From Methylobacterium goesingense (GTDB lineage Bacteria > Pseudomonadota > Alphaproteobacteria > Rhizobiales > Beijerinckiaceae), in assembly GCF_022179225.1 (NCBI RefSeq), contig NZ_BPQL01000052.1, positions 1 to 54,142 of the forward strand: a stretch of 54,142 nt of DNA, in the 5' to 3' direction. The notes below the pieces were generated by a model. It saw nothing but the letters and a program-made list of their open reading frames with translations. It ran no database searches and was not told the DNA's origin. Both the position numbers and the translations under genes were made by a program. The number at the start of each line of letters is the position of its first letter. Positions within the stretch are counted from its first letter, which is position 1. Positions 1-8,582 of this stretch are shown piece by piece.

Positions 1-1
1 G

Positions 2-712
2 CGCACGGCCTCGGGGCCGGACGCGATGATCGCCAATTCCCGCTATGTCGCCCGACGGATCCGGAAGATCTACGGGCGTGACGCCGCGGTGATCCATCCG
101 CCGGTGACCCTCGCGGGCGAAAGTATCGACCGGCCCCGAGGCCGCCATTTCCTCGCCGCGAGCCGGCTCGTCCCCTACAAGAACATCGAGGCGATCGTCG
201 ACGCGTTCCGGCACCTGCCCGATCTCCAGCTCGTGGTCGCGGGAGACGGCCCGGAAGCCGATCGGCTGCGCCAGCGCGCGGGTCCGAATGTCACGTTCAG
301 GGGGTTCGTCGGCGACGGGGAATTGCGTCGTCTGATGACGACGGCCCGGGCCTTCATCTTCGCAGCCCAGGAAGATTTCGGGATCGTCCCGGTGGAAGCG
401 CAGGCCGAGGGAACCCCGGTGCTGGCGCTCGGGCGCGGCGGAGCGTGCGAGACGGTCGTCGCCTGGGGACTGGAACGGACCGGGTTGTTCTTCGACGAGC
501 CGACCGCCCCGGCCATCGCCGCGTGCGTGCGTCGCTTCGTGGCCGACGAGGACAGCTTCTCGCGCGCGGCTTGCCGGGCACAGGCGGCCCACTTCTCGGC
601 GGATCGCTTTCGGCGCGAGTTTACCACCTTCGTCGAAAAGCAAATGGTGAGCGACCGTCTGAACGTCAATTTTCAGGAAGATCGCATCTATACTCTCGAG
701 GCGTATGGTTAG
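2..712 (+). CDS. GT4-type glycosyltransferase, C-terminal part
   Basis: This is the C-terminal part of a GT-B fold glycosyltransferase, probably adding a sugar to a lipid-linked repeat unit at the cytoplasmic membrane. The frame is open to the left edge of the window (the codons before ATG 26 read RTASGPDA), so the true start lies outside. The visible part has the ANSRYVA segment typical of the interdomain region of mannosyltransferase-like GT4 enzymes, the nucleotide-binding half starting near LAASRLVPYKN, and an E-x7-E signature in EDFGIVPVEA. It is the first visible gene of a plus-strand exopolysaccharide run and is followed 15 bp later by the chain-length/kinase gene. Donor and acceptor sugars cannot be read from the sequence. 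Confidence 0.85.
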   Translation, partial: RTASGPDAMIANSRYVARRIRKIYGRDAAVIHPPVTLAGESIDRPRGRHFLAASRLVPYKNIEAIVDAFRHLPDLQLVVAGDGPEADRLRQRAGPNVTFRGFVGDGELRRLMTTARAFIFAAQEDFGIVPVEAQAEGTPVLALGRGGACETVVAWGLERTGLFFDEPTAPAIAACVRRFVADEDSFSRAACRAQAAHFSADRFRREFTTFVEKQMVSDRLNVNFQEDRIYTLEAYG

Positions 713-727
713 GCGGGGTTTAAGGCA

Positions 728-2917
728 GTGAGCATCGCGCTTGCCCAGAGAAATGTGGAGAACGAGGCGCCGGCGATGCCGCGCGTCGGTATCGCCACGC
801 GGCTGTGGCGTCGGCGGCGCCTGTTCCTCGGCGTGTTCCTGACCGTCTTCGGCCTCTCGGTGGTCGCGCTGCTCGTGCTGCCCGTGCGGTACGCCGCGAC
901 GGGCTCGGTGATCGTGGCGGAGCCCGAACCCGGGACGGCCAACAGTTCCGCCGCCTGGGCGCAGCGAAGCGGCGATCCGGCCGATCTCGAAAGCCAGCTG
1001 TTGCAGGTCCGCTCGCCCCGCATCCTTCGCCTGGCCATGGCGCAGCCGGGAATCGCCGAGGCGGCCCGGCGCGAGTGCCGAGCGGTCGCGTCGAGCGGGT
1101 TCGCGCTGGCGCGGTTCGCCGGCGGCACGACGGATACGTGCGCGACGCTGCTTCCCGACAGCGGAGCGCTGGTCGAATACCTCGAGCCGCGCGTGCTCGT
1201 GGGAAACGTCGGCCGTTCGCGCGTGCTCAACATCACCTACCAGTCGTCGGTGCCCGAGGTGGCGCAGAGCATCACGAACGCGGTCATCACGGCCTTCATG
1301 GCGGATCAGCGTGCCAATCTCGCCAAGACCCGCGAGGCGGCCGCCGCGTGGATCTGGCAGGAGATCCATCAGCTCGAGAAGACGCTGCGCGAGGAAGAGG
1401 GGCGCATCCAGGCGTTCCGGCGCCGGCAGGGTCTCGTTCGCGGTTCGACGGCACCCATCGCCTCCGAACGCCTGACGAGCATCAGTCAGCAGCTCGCCTC
1501 CGCCGAAGCCACGCGCGCCGAGGCCGCCGCCCGCCTGCGCGAGATCAACGCGGACCAGGCGCGCGGGTCCGCCGATTCCCCCGCCGTTCTGGCGAGCCGC
1601 ACGATCGGGGACCTCAAGCAGCAATCCGCGCTCGTCTCCAGTCAGATCGCCAACAGCGAGACCACGCTGGGACCGAACCATCCCACGATTCAGGGCCTGC
1701 AGCGGGAACGGAGCATGTATCAGGCCCGGATGCGCCAGGAGGTGGCCAGCGTCGCGGCCAGTGCCCGGCAGGTCTACGATGCGTCCGGAACCCTGGTGGC
1801 CTCGCTGCAGAAGCAGCTGAACGCGGCCAAGGCCGATGTCGGTTCCGCGACCGACGCCGAAGCGACGCTCGCCGACATGACCCGGAGCGTCGAGCTCAAG
1901 CGCGCCCAATATGCCGATCTCTTCCGGCGCGCGAGCGACCTCGAGACCGAGCAGCGGATTCTCACCGGCAGTACCCGCGTCGTCAGCCTGGCGGAGCTGC
2001 CCACGAAGCCGTTCTTCCCCAAGCGGCTGCCCTTTCTCGCGGCGGGGCTCACCCTCGCGACGCTCCTTGCCACCGCCGCGGCGCTGCTGCGCGACAAGAC
2101 CGACGGCACCATCCGGGCGGCGGCATCGATCGGTCATGCCGCCGGCGCCATCGCGGTCGCGCTCGTCCCGCGCCTGAGCACCCGACGCCCCTTCGCCGGA
2201 GGCGAACTCATTCCGGGCCGCCGGGCCATCCCGCTGAAACTCGCCCTCGCCCAGGCGCGCGACGACGCGAAGCTGCAGGCCGCCCTGCGGTCGCTCTACG
2301 CACAGATCGCCCTGCGGCACGGAGGACGAGGCCTGCGCACCCTGCTGATGACCTCGGCCCTGCCCGAGGAGGGCAAGACGTTCACGACGCTCGCGCTCGC
2401 CTGCAGCGTCGCCGCCAGCGGCCGCCGCGTGCTCGTCGTCGAAGGTGACCTGTGCGCCCCGACCTTCACGGAGGCCCTCGGGCTGCCGCCCAGTCCGGGC
2501 CTCGTCGCGGTCCTGCGCGGCGAAGTCGCCGTGGGCGCCGCGGTCCGCCACACGCGCTTTCCCAATCTCGACGCGCTGCCGGCAGGCCGCGCGTTCGAGA
2601 GCTCAACCGAATTGCTGATGGGGGCCAGAGCCGCTCAGGTCGTCGCCCTGGCGGACGACTACGACCTTGTCCTCATCGATTCACCCCCCTTCGGGCTCCT
2701 GGCCGATGCCGCCGCGCTGGCCAGGCACGCGGACGGCGTGCTGGTCTGCGCCCGCTGGGGCCGGTCGCAGGTGGAGGCCACGGCGGCGACCATCGACGGC
2801 ATCCGTGCCGCGGGCGGCACGATGGCGGGCGCCATCATCACCATGGTGCCGCCGCAGGATCAGGCGCTCTATAGAGAGCGGCCGGCCCCCGTCGCCGCGT
2901 TTCTCGGGCGCGTGTGA
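728..2917 (+). CDS. Wzz/GumC-type chain-length protein fused to BY-kinase domain
   Basis: A 729-residue polysaccharide co-polymerase of the ExoP/Wzc type, which sets polymer length and couples it to a cytoplasmic tyrosine-kinase domain. A first membrane segment lies near residues 28-50, a periplasmic coiled-coil-rich region (LEKTLREEEGRIQAF) follows, a second membrane segment lies near 430-452, and then a P-loop domain with Walker A PEEGKTF (about 549), Walker A' VLVVEGD and Walker B LVLIDSPP (about 648). The start is GTG at 728. The C-terminal tail has a single Tyr (ALYRERP) instead of the usual tyrosine cluster. The stop overlaps the next start by 4 bp (ATGA), indicating translational coupling in the exopolysaccharide operon. 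Confidence 0.9.
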   Translation: MSIALAQRNVENEAPAMPRVGIATRLWRRRRLFLGVFLTVFGLSVVALLVLPVRYAATGSVIVAEPEPGTANSSAAWAQRSGDPADLESQLLQVRSPRILRLAMAQPGIAEAARRECRAVASSGFALARFAGGTTDTCATLLPDSGALVEYLEPRVLVGNVGRSRVLNITYQSSVPEVAQSITNAVITAFMADQRANLAKTREAAAAWIWQEIHQLEKTLREEEGRIQAFRRRQGLVRGSTAPIASERLTSISQQLASAEATRAEAAARLREINADQARGSADSPAVLASRTIGDLKQQSALVSSQIANSETTLGPNHPTIQGLQRERSMYQARMRQEVASVAASARQVYDASGTLVASLQKQLNAAKADVGSATDAEATLADMTRSVELKRAQYADLFRRASDLETEQRILTGSTRVVSLAELPTKPFFPKRLPFLAAGLTLATLLATAAALLRDKTDGTIRAAASIGHAAGAIAVALVPRLSTRRPFAGGELIPGRRAIPLKLALAQARDDAKLQAALRSLYAQIALRHGGRGLRTLLMTSALPEEGKTFTTLALACSVAASGRRVLVVEGDLCAPTFTEALGLPPSPGLVAVLRGEVAVGAAVRHTRFPNLDALPAGRAFESSTELLMGARAAQVVALADDYDLVLIDSPPFGLLADAAALARHADGVLVCARWGRSQVEATAATIDGIRAAGGTMAGAIITMVPPQDQALYRERPAPVAAFLGRV

Positions 2918-4071
2918 TGACCGGCCCCCGAGTTCTGTTCATCAATCACACCAGCACCATGTCGGGTGCCGAACTGGTGCTGGCGGACGTCGTCCGGGCC
3001 TGGCGCGGCGCCACCGCCTTCCTGTTCGAGGACGGTCCGCTCAATGCCGCGATGGCCGGCTGCGGGCTGCGCGTCGAGCGCGCGCGCGCAGGGGGCGGCC
3101 TCACGGGTCTGCGGCGTTCGTCCTCGCCCCTGCGGGCACTCCCGATGGCGGGGCGTCTGGCCGCCCTCGTCCTCGAAATCGCCGGGCGCGCGCGGCGCGC
3201 GGACGTGATCTACGCCAATTCCCAGAAGGCTTTCGTGCTCGGCGCCCTCGCGACGGGGATCGTCCGCCGGCCCCTGATCTGGCACCTGCACGACATCATC
3301 GACCCCCTGCATTTCGGAACTGCCCAGCGCCGGCTTCAGGTGGGCCTGGCCAACGCCAGGGCGACCTGCGTCATCGCACCCTCGACGGCCGTGGCCGACG
3401 CCTTCGTCGCGGCGGGCGGGCGACGCGACCGGGTGGCGATCGTGCCGAACGGCCTCGATCTCGTCCCGGATCCGCGGTCGCGCGCCGAATTGCGCCGCGC
3501 CGCCGGCCTGCCGTCGGGCCTGCTGGTCGGCGTCTTCAGCCGGCTGGCGTCGTGGAAGGGGCAGCACGTCCTGCTGCACGCCCTGGCGGAGCTTCCGGGC
3601 GTCGGTGCCGTGGTGGCGGGCGCGCCCCTCTTCGGGGAGGACGCCTACGCGGCCGAGCTGGTGCGTCTGGCCGCCGAACTGGGCATCGCCGACCGCGTGC
3701 ATTTTCTCGGGCAGAGATCCGACGTGGCTCTGCTGATGCAGGCCGTCGAGGTCGTCGTCCATCCGTCCATTCATCCCGAGCCGTTCGGGCGCACACTCGT
3801 CGAGGCCATGCTGGCCGGCGTGCCCCTCGTCGCCACGCGGACCGGCGCCGCCGCCGAGATTCTGGATGAGGGGGCGTTCGGTACCCTGGTGCCGCCGGGC
3901 GACGCGGCGGCGCTCGCCGAGGGCATCCGGCGGATCCTCGCCGGTAATGCGGGCGGTGCCACGCAGGTCGCCGCTGCGTCCGAGCGGGCGCGGACCCGTT
4001 ACGGGGCCGACGGGATGCGCGATGCGATCGCCGGGATCATCCGCCGGGTCGCCGAAGGGGGGCGGGCATGA
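2914..4071 (+). CDS. GT4-family glycosyltransferase
   Basis: A 385-residue GT-B glycosyltransferase, presumably acting on the growing repeat unit at the inner face of the membrane. The N-terminal Rossmann half begins RVLFINHTSTMSGAE, a pattern common in GT4 enzymes, and the C-terminal half has FSRLASWKGQH and the E-x7-E signature in HPEPFGRTLVEA near residues 289-297. It overlaps the BY-kinase gene upstream and the membrane polymerase-like gene downstream by 4 bp each, so the three are surely one transcript. The sugar specificity is not deducible. Confidence 0.9.
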   Translation: MMTGPRVLFINHTSTMSGAELVLADVVRAWRGATAFLFEDGPLNAAMAGCGLRVERARAGGGLTGLRRSSSPLRALPMAGRLAALVLEIAGRARRADVIYANSQKAFVLGALATGIVRRPLIWHLHDIIDPLHFGTAQRRLQVGLANARATCVIAPSTAVADAFVAAGGRRDRVAIVPNGLDLVPDPRSRAELRRAAGLPSGLLVGVFSRLASWKGQHVLLHALAELPGVGAVVAGAPLFGEDAYAAELVRLAAELGIADRVHFLGQRSDVALLMQAVEVVVHPSIHPEPFGRTLVEAMLAGVPLVATRTGAAAEILDEGAFGTLVPPGDAAALAEGIRRILAGNAGGATQVAAASERARTRYGADGMRDAIAGIIRRVAEGGRA

Positions 4072-5444
4072 GGTCGAGCCTCGCCGCCGCGCCGGCCTGG
4101 CATCGGCTGAACCTGCCCGGCTGGCTCGCCGCGGCCCTGCTCCTCGGCGGCACGGCCCTCGCCGGCCCCGTGCTCGGAGGGGCGACGCGGTTCGCCTTCA
4201 TCGCCGGCTGTGCGGTGGTCGGCTGGTATGCCTGGAGGCGCTCGCCCGCCTCCCATCTCCAGGCGATCCTCCTGATCTTCTCGTTCGCGCCGTTCCTGCG
4301 CCGCCTCGTCGATCTCTCCGCCGGCTACGAGGCGAGCGGCGTGATGCTGGTCGGTCCGCTTCTGGCGATCCTGATGCCGCTTCCGAGCCTGCGCGCCGCC
4401 ATCGAGGAAGACCGGCCGATGCCGCCCACCCTGGCCGCGGTGATCGTGGTCGGCGCCTGCGTCACCTACGGCACCGCCCTGTCGTTGTTCCAGGGGGATT
4501 GGGCCACCGCCGCGACGGGATCGCTCAAGTGGTTCGCGCCGCTTCTCTATTGCGCGGTTCTCGCCTTCCGGTCGGACGCGGAGCGGCGCGAGATGGTGGA
4601 CGCCGCCGCCTCGGTGTTCCTCGCGATCCTGCCGCTGACCGGCCTGTACGGGCTCTATCAGTACATCGATCCCCCCACCTGGGATCGCTACTGGATGCAA
4701 CTCACCACGATCATGTCGATCGGACAGCCGGTGCCCTTCGGCGTTCGCACGTTCAGCACGATGAACGGACCGGCGAGCTTCGCGACCTTCACGGCGGCGG
4801 GCCTGCTGCTGGTGGGGTTCCTGCGCTCGGGCTGGATCACGATCGTCCTGGCGACGCCCGCCGCCTTCGCGCTGCTCCTGTCGATGTACCGGACGGCGTG
4901 GCTGTCCCTCGCGCTCGGCGTCGCGTTCTGCCTGCTGTTCGCCGCGACCCGCGGCCGGGCTGCCGGCATGATGGTGGTGACCGTGCTAGCCGTCGCTGGC
5001 GCGTCGGTGACGCCGTTCGGGGGCGTCATTGGCGAACGGCTGGCCTCGATCGGCTCAGGCGCTCAGGACGACAGCGCCCGCGAGCGGCTGGAGCAATACG
5101 TTCACCTGTGGAACCTGCCCGACAGCGAGATCTTCGGCCGGGGCTTCACGGTCACCGACGTCGGCAGCGCCGGCGCCATGGCCATCGACGGGATGATCGT
5201 CTCCTGTTGGGTCACGATGGGGCTGGTCGTCGGCCTGTGCTGTCTCGCCGGCCTGCTCCTGGCGATCGGGCGGGCCATCGACGGGGCGCGGCGCGACGGC
5301 GGCCCGGAGGCGGTGGTGGTCGGCGCCCTGGCGTGTGGCGCCCTGGTGCAGATGATGCTCGCCAACATCGCATCGGGTGAACTCGGCGTGCTGTTCTGGA
5401 CCTTCGTGGTCCTGGCACCGGTAGCGGGCAGGGCCGGGCGATGA
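4068..5444 (+). CDS. O-antigen ligase/polymerase-like membrane protein
   Basis: A 458-residue protein made almost entirely of hydrophobic segments (about ten or more) with one long hydrophilic loop around residues 320-355 (GERLASIGSGAQDDSARERL), the layout of Wzy polymerases, WaaL ligases and ExoQ-like proteins. In this setting it most likely polymerises or ligates undecaprenyl-linked repeat units in the periplasm. Family assignment rests on topology, composition and operon position more than on a sharp motif. It overlaps the preceding glycosyltransferase by 4 bp. The following deacetylase starts within about 85 bp. Confidence 0.75.
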   Translation: MRSSLAAAPAWHRLNLPGWLAAALLLGGTALAGPVLGGATRFAFIAGCAVVGWYAWRRSPASHLQAILLIFSFAPFLRRLVDLSAGYEASGVMLVGPLLAILMPLPSLRAAIEEDRPMPPTLAAVIVVGACVTYGTALSLFQGDWATAATGSLKWFAPLLYCAVLAFRSDAERREMVDAAASVFLAILPLTGLYGLYQYIDPPTWDRYWMQLTTIMSIGQPVPFGVRTFSTMNGPASFATFTAAGLLLVGFLRSGWITIVLATPAAFALLLSMYRTAWLSLALGVAFCLLFAATRGRAAGMMVVTVLAVAGASVTPFGGVIGERLASIGSGAQDDSARERLEQYVHLWNLPDSEIFGRGFTVTDVGSAGAMAIDGMIVSCWVTMGLVVGLCCLAGLLLAIGRAIDGARRDGGPEAVVVGALACGALVQMMLANIASGELGVLFWTFVVLAPVAGRAGR

Positions 5445-5528
5445 GGCGCGGGACTGAGCCATCCCCGCGTGGCCGTCCCTGCGATGGGGTCGAAGCCTGA
5501 CATGAACATGCGGACGCAGGAGCGGGGA

Positions 5529-6536
5529 ATGCACACGATGCCGGGCGCGCGAGCCGGGGGGGGATCGCTGGGGAGCACGCTCGCGGGGCTGGCGCATGCG
5601 GCCCTCGGGTCGCGGGGCTGCCTTTTCACCTTCCACCGGGCGGTCAGGACCGAGGATTGGCCGGCGATGCCGAACCAAGGCTTCCACCTCGACCTCGGCT
5701 TCCTGAACCGGCTCCTCACGCACCTGCGCGAAACCGGCTGGGACATCGTCACCCTCGACGAGGCGCAGCGGCGCGCCGAGGATCCGCGCGGGGGCCGCTA
5801 CGTCAACTTCTCCGTCGACGATTGCTATCGCGACACGGCGGAGGCGATCGTTCCGCTCTTTGCCCGCCACGGCGTTCCCGTCACCCTCTTCCTCACCACC
5901 GGAATCCCGGACGGAACCCTTCCCCTCTGGGGGGCCGGCCTCGAGGAGGTGCTGCGGACGCGAGACGTCGTCCACCTGCCGGAGGGACGGCTCGCCCTGT
6001 CGAGTCCGGAGGAGCGCCGGGCGGCCTACCTGCGCATCGCCACCGCCTGGGACGGCTCTGAGGCCGGCCCCCGCTACAGCGATTTCTGCCGCCGGAACGG
6101 TATCGACGAGGAGGCGATGCACTGGCGACATGCGATCACCTGGGACATGCTGGCCGCCCTCGGTGACGATCCCCTGGTGGAGATCGGCGGGCATACCGTC
6201 AGCCATCCCCGCATCTCCGCCCTCGATCCCGAGGCGGCTTTCGGCGAGATCGCCGGGTGCCGTGAGCGGATCGGCGCGCGTCTCGGGCGCGAGGCCCGGC
6301 ACTTCGCCTTCCCCTACGGACGCCGGGGCGATTGCGGCGCCCGCGACTTCGCGCTCACCCGGCGGGCGGGTTTTTCCAGCGCCGCCACGACCCGCAAGGG
6401 CCTGGTGCGCCGGGGGCAGGACGCATGGAGCCTGCCCCGCAACACGTTGAGCGGCACCCACCGCCACATCGCCGCCGCCGAGGCCCACCTCACGGGGGCG
6501 ACGGGGCTCGCCGCCAGGATGCTCAATCGTGTCTAG
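5529..6536 (+). CDS. Polysaccharide deacetylase family protein
   Basis: A NodB/CE4-fold enzyme of about 335 residues expected to remove N-acetyl or O-acetyl groups from sugars. The metal-binding pair shows as FSVDDCYRD (about residues 95-102, variant of TFDDG) and the H-x3-H motif as GGHTVSH (about 221). FAFPYG further on matches the usual barrel motif 3. I chose ATG 5529 because AGGAG lies at 5518-5522, six bases upstream; the frame stays open to a GTG at 5469, so a 355-residue form is possible. No signal peptide is evident, which suggests action on cytoplasmic or lipid-linked intermediates. It overlaps the next glycosyltransferase gene by 8 bp. Confidence 0.85.
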   Translation: MHTMPGARAGGGSLGSTLAGLAHAALGSRGCLFTFHRAVRTEDWPAMPNQGFHLDLGFLNRLLTHLRETGWDIVTLDEAQRRAEDPRGGRYVNFSVDDCYRDTAEAIVPLFARHGVPVTLFLTTGIPDGTLPLWGAGLEEVLRTRDVVHLPEGRLALSSPEERRAAYLRIATAWDGSEAGPRYSDFCRRNGIDEEAMHWRHAITWDMLAALGDDPLVEIGGHTVSHPRISALDPEAAFGEIAGCRERIGARLGREARHFAFPYGRRGDCGARDFALTRRAGFSSAATTRKGLVRRGQDAWSLPRNTLSGTHRHIAAAEAHLTGATGLAARMLNRV

Positions 6537-7707
6537 ACCGCTACGCGTCCTGTCGATCGCCCACGCGGCGGTGAGCCGGGAGGCCGGCCGCCTGCGTTAT
6601 GCGCCGTTCGGCGGCCGCACCGACCTCGACGTTCATCTCGTCGTGCCGCGGCGCTGGCATCAGTTCGGCCGTGCGATCGATGCCGATCCCCCCGACGATC
6701 CCGGCATCCGCGTGCACGTGCTGCCGACCTGGCTGCCCAAGGCCGGGCCGATGGGATGGTATCTGCACATCTATCCCGGCCTGCGCGGCCTGATCCGGAC
6801 GTTGCGCCCCGACGTGGTGCATCTCTGGGAGGAGCCCTGGAGTTTCGTCGCCCTGCAGGCGAGCCTCCTGCGCGGCCCGGCCGGCATGGTGCTGGAGGTC
6901 GATCAGAACATCCTCAAGCGGCTGCCGCCGCCCTTCGAGGCGATCCGGCGCTTCACCCTGGCCCGTACGGCGCACGTGCTCGCCCGCAGCCCGGATGCCA
7001 CGGCGGTCGTCCGGGCGGGCGGCTATGCCGGCGCCGTGACCCCGATCGGCTACGGGGTCGATACGCGGACGTTCCGGCCCCGGACGGAGTCCGGTCCGTC
7101 CGATGTCCTGCGTCTCGGTTACGTCGGTCGCCTCGTGGTCGAGAAGGGGCTGGACGACGTGCTCGACGCGATGGCCCGCAGTCGGGTGCCGACCCGCCTC
7201 GCGATCATGGGGGAAGGACCGCACGCGCCCCATCTGCGACGGCGGATCGCCGAACTCGGCCTCGAACGGTCCGTCACCTTCGCGCCGTGGGCGGCCCCGG
7301 CCGAGGTCGCACGCTTCTTTCACGCCTGCGACGCCGTCGTCCTCGCCACCCGGACCACGGGCGCGGTGCGCGAGCAGTTCGGACGCGTGATCATCGAGGC
7401 GCAGGCCTGCGGCGTGCCGGTGATCGGCTCGACCTGCGGGGCGATTCCCTCCGTCGTCGGGCCGGGCGGCTGGATCGTTCCCGAGAGCGATCCCGAGGCG
7501 ATGGCACGGCTCTTGGAAAGGATCGCGGCCGACCCCGGTGAGCGGTCGGCCCGAGGCCGCGCCGGCCTTCGTAACGTCGCCGAGCGGTTCACCTACGAGG
7601 CTGTCGCCGACGCACTCGCACAGGCCTGGCTGGCCGCGGCCTCAGCCGTCTCCCCATCGAACGAGAGGCTGACACCGGGGGCGTTTTGCGCCGGCAATCA
7701 GGATTGA
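6529..7707 (+). CDS. GT4-family glycosyltransferase
   Basis: A 392-residue GT-B glycosyltransferase and the last gene of the first exopolysaccharide run. It has an N-terminal acceptor domain with a VVHLWEEPW segment, a C-terminal donor domain beginning LRLGYVGRLVVEKGLDD, and the E-x7-E signature EQFGRVIIEAQACG near residue 281. The start is GTG 6529, overlapping the deacetylase stop by 8 bp. The last 20 or so residues are low in hydrophobics and look like a disordered tail. A hairpin follows within 25-60 bp. Substrate unknown. Confidence 0.88.
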   Translation: MSRPLRVLSIAHAAVSREAGRLRYAPFGGRTDLDVHLVVPRRWHQFGRAIDADPPDDPGIRVHVLPTWLPKAGPMGWYLHIYPGLRGLIRTLRPDVVHLWEEPWSFVALQASLLRGPAGMVLEVDQNILKRLPPPFEAIRRFTLARTAHVLARSPDATAVVRAGGYAGAVTPIGYGVDTRTFRPRTESGPSDVLRLGYVGRLVVEKGLDDVLDAMARSRVPTRLAIMGEGPHAPHLRRRIAELGLERSVTFAPWAAPAEVARFFHACDAVVLATRTTGAVREQFGRVIIEAQACGVPVIGSTCGAIPSVVGPGGWIVPESDPEAMARLLERIAADPGERSARGRAGLRNVAERFTYEAVADALAQAWLAAASAVSPSNERLTPGAFCAGNQD

Positions 7708-7730
7708 GATCGATCCGGCGCTGACGGACC

Positions 7731-7769
7731 CTGTCGCGCGGGCTGCCACTCACCGGGTGAAGGCGACAG
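7731..7769 (+). terminator. Candidate terminator after exopolysaccharide operon
   Basis: CTGTCGC at 7731-7737 pairs with GCGACAG at 7763-7769, with an inner TCACC/GGTGA pairing, followed by a short TTT. It lies 24 bp after the last glycosyltransferase stop. The weak U-tract keeps this tentative. Confidence 0.35.
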
Positions 7770-7844
7770 TTTCATCCGTGACGTCGGCGCTGTCTCGCCC
7801 CTGTTCGCCGCGCGGAATCGGGAAAACGCGGACCGATCGTGCTG

Positions 7845-7985
7845 CTACGGGCGCCAGAGATCGCCGACCACGATGAGGGCGAAGCGGTACAGGATGTACG
7901 CCCGCCTGCACGCTGCCCGTATTCCCGTCGAGTCCACGTCGTCGATCAGATCCATTGCCCCACCCAGCTCGTCCGGAATCTCCAA
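7845..7985 (-). CDS. Possible small protein of 46 residues
   Basis: A minus-strand frame starting at TTG 7985 and ending with TAG at 7845-7847 encodes a small acidic-then-hydrophobic peptide (begins LEIPDELGGAMDLIDDVD, ends FALIVVGDLWRP). Third codon positions are mostly G or C, as in neighbouring genes, and an AAAGG lies about ten bases before the TTG. An AT-rich stretch immediately upstream could be its promoter. There is no recognisable family and the start codon is rare, so this could also be the tail of a decayed gene or chance. Confidence 0.25.
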   Translation of the reverse strand: MEIPDELGGAMDLIDDVDSTGIRAACRRAYILYRFALIVVGDLWRP

Positions 7986-8582
7986 GGAGACCAAACCTTT
8001 AGAAGAAACGTAACCATGAAAAACACGATGGTAAATCGTTTATTGCAAAGCTTGGGCCATTGCGTATTGATCCACACGCGCGAGCGCAGGCGCGCAGTCC
8101 GATGGACATGATGTGTTGGCTTGCCGGTGATCCGGTTCCGAACCGAGTCCGGCAGGTGCCGGCGCACCACCCTGTGCGCGGTTGGCATCGGATCCTGTCC
8201 GACCGGACCTCCATCCGTGCGCCTCGGCCATCGACGAACCTGTCCGACCCGTCGGTGAAGGCGGCGGCGCGATCCCGAATGGTCCACGGCCCAACACCGC
8301 TCAGCGCGGCACCGAGGGCCCGCACGATGTCAGATCCGTTTCCCCATCCAGGCCCATCCCGTCGCGGCGCGATCGAAAGGTCTGAGCCCACCGGCAGAGA
8401 ATGCCCGGAATTTGGATCGCCGGCCCGGCGTGTTATCCGGTGCCGCCGCATTTCCGTATCCGCTGGACGGTCGTCTCGACTGGCGACACCGACGGCGCGC
8501 GGCCGCGAGGGCCGGATCGCGTGATGGAACGGTCGAGATGCAAGCGAGCACGGTTGCGAAAGAGACGGCGCAAGCGATTGTG

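Larger units (their letters stand above)
7708..8582. other. Gene-poor gap of 875 bp with an AT-rich patch
   Basis: No open frame here resembles a known protein. After the hairpin at 7731-7769 there is a distinctly AT-rich patch at about 7990-8055 that contrasts with the rest of the window. A possible 46-codon minus-strand gene (listed separately) starts beside the patch, and a 31-codon plus-strand frame starts at ATG 8016 inside it. From about 8060 to 8580 I see only GC-rich sequence without gene character; the last part must hold the dusA promoter. The gap may be a relic of lost genes or a regulatory region. Confidence 0.5.

Noticed and set aside
8016..8111. A 31-codon plus-strand frame in the AT-rich patch
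   Set aside because: No clear ribosome-binding site, basic low-quality C-terminus, and overlap with the possible promoter of the opposite small frame.
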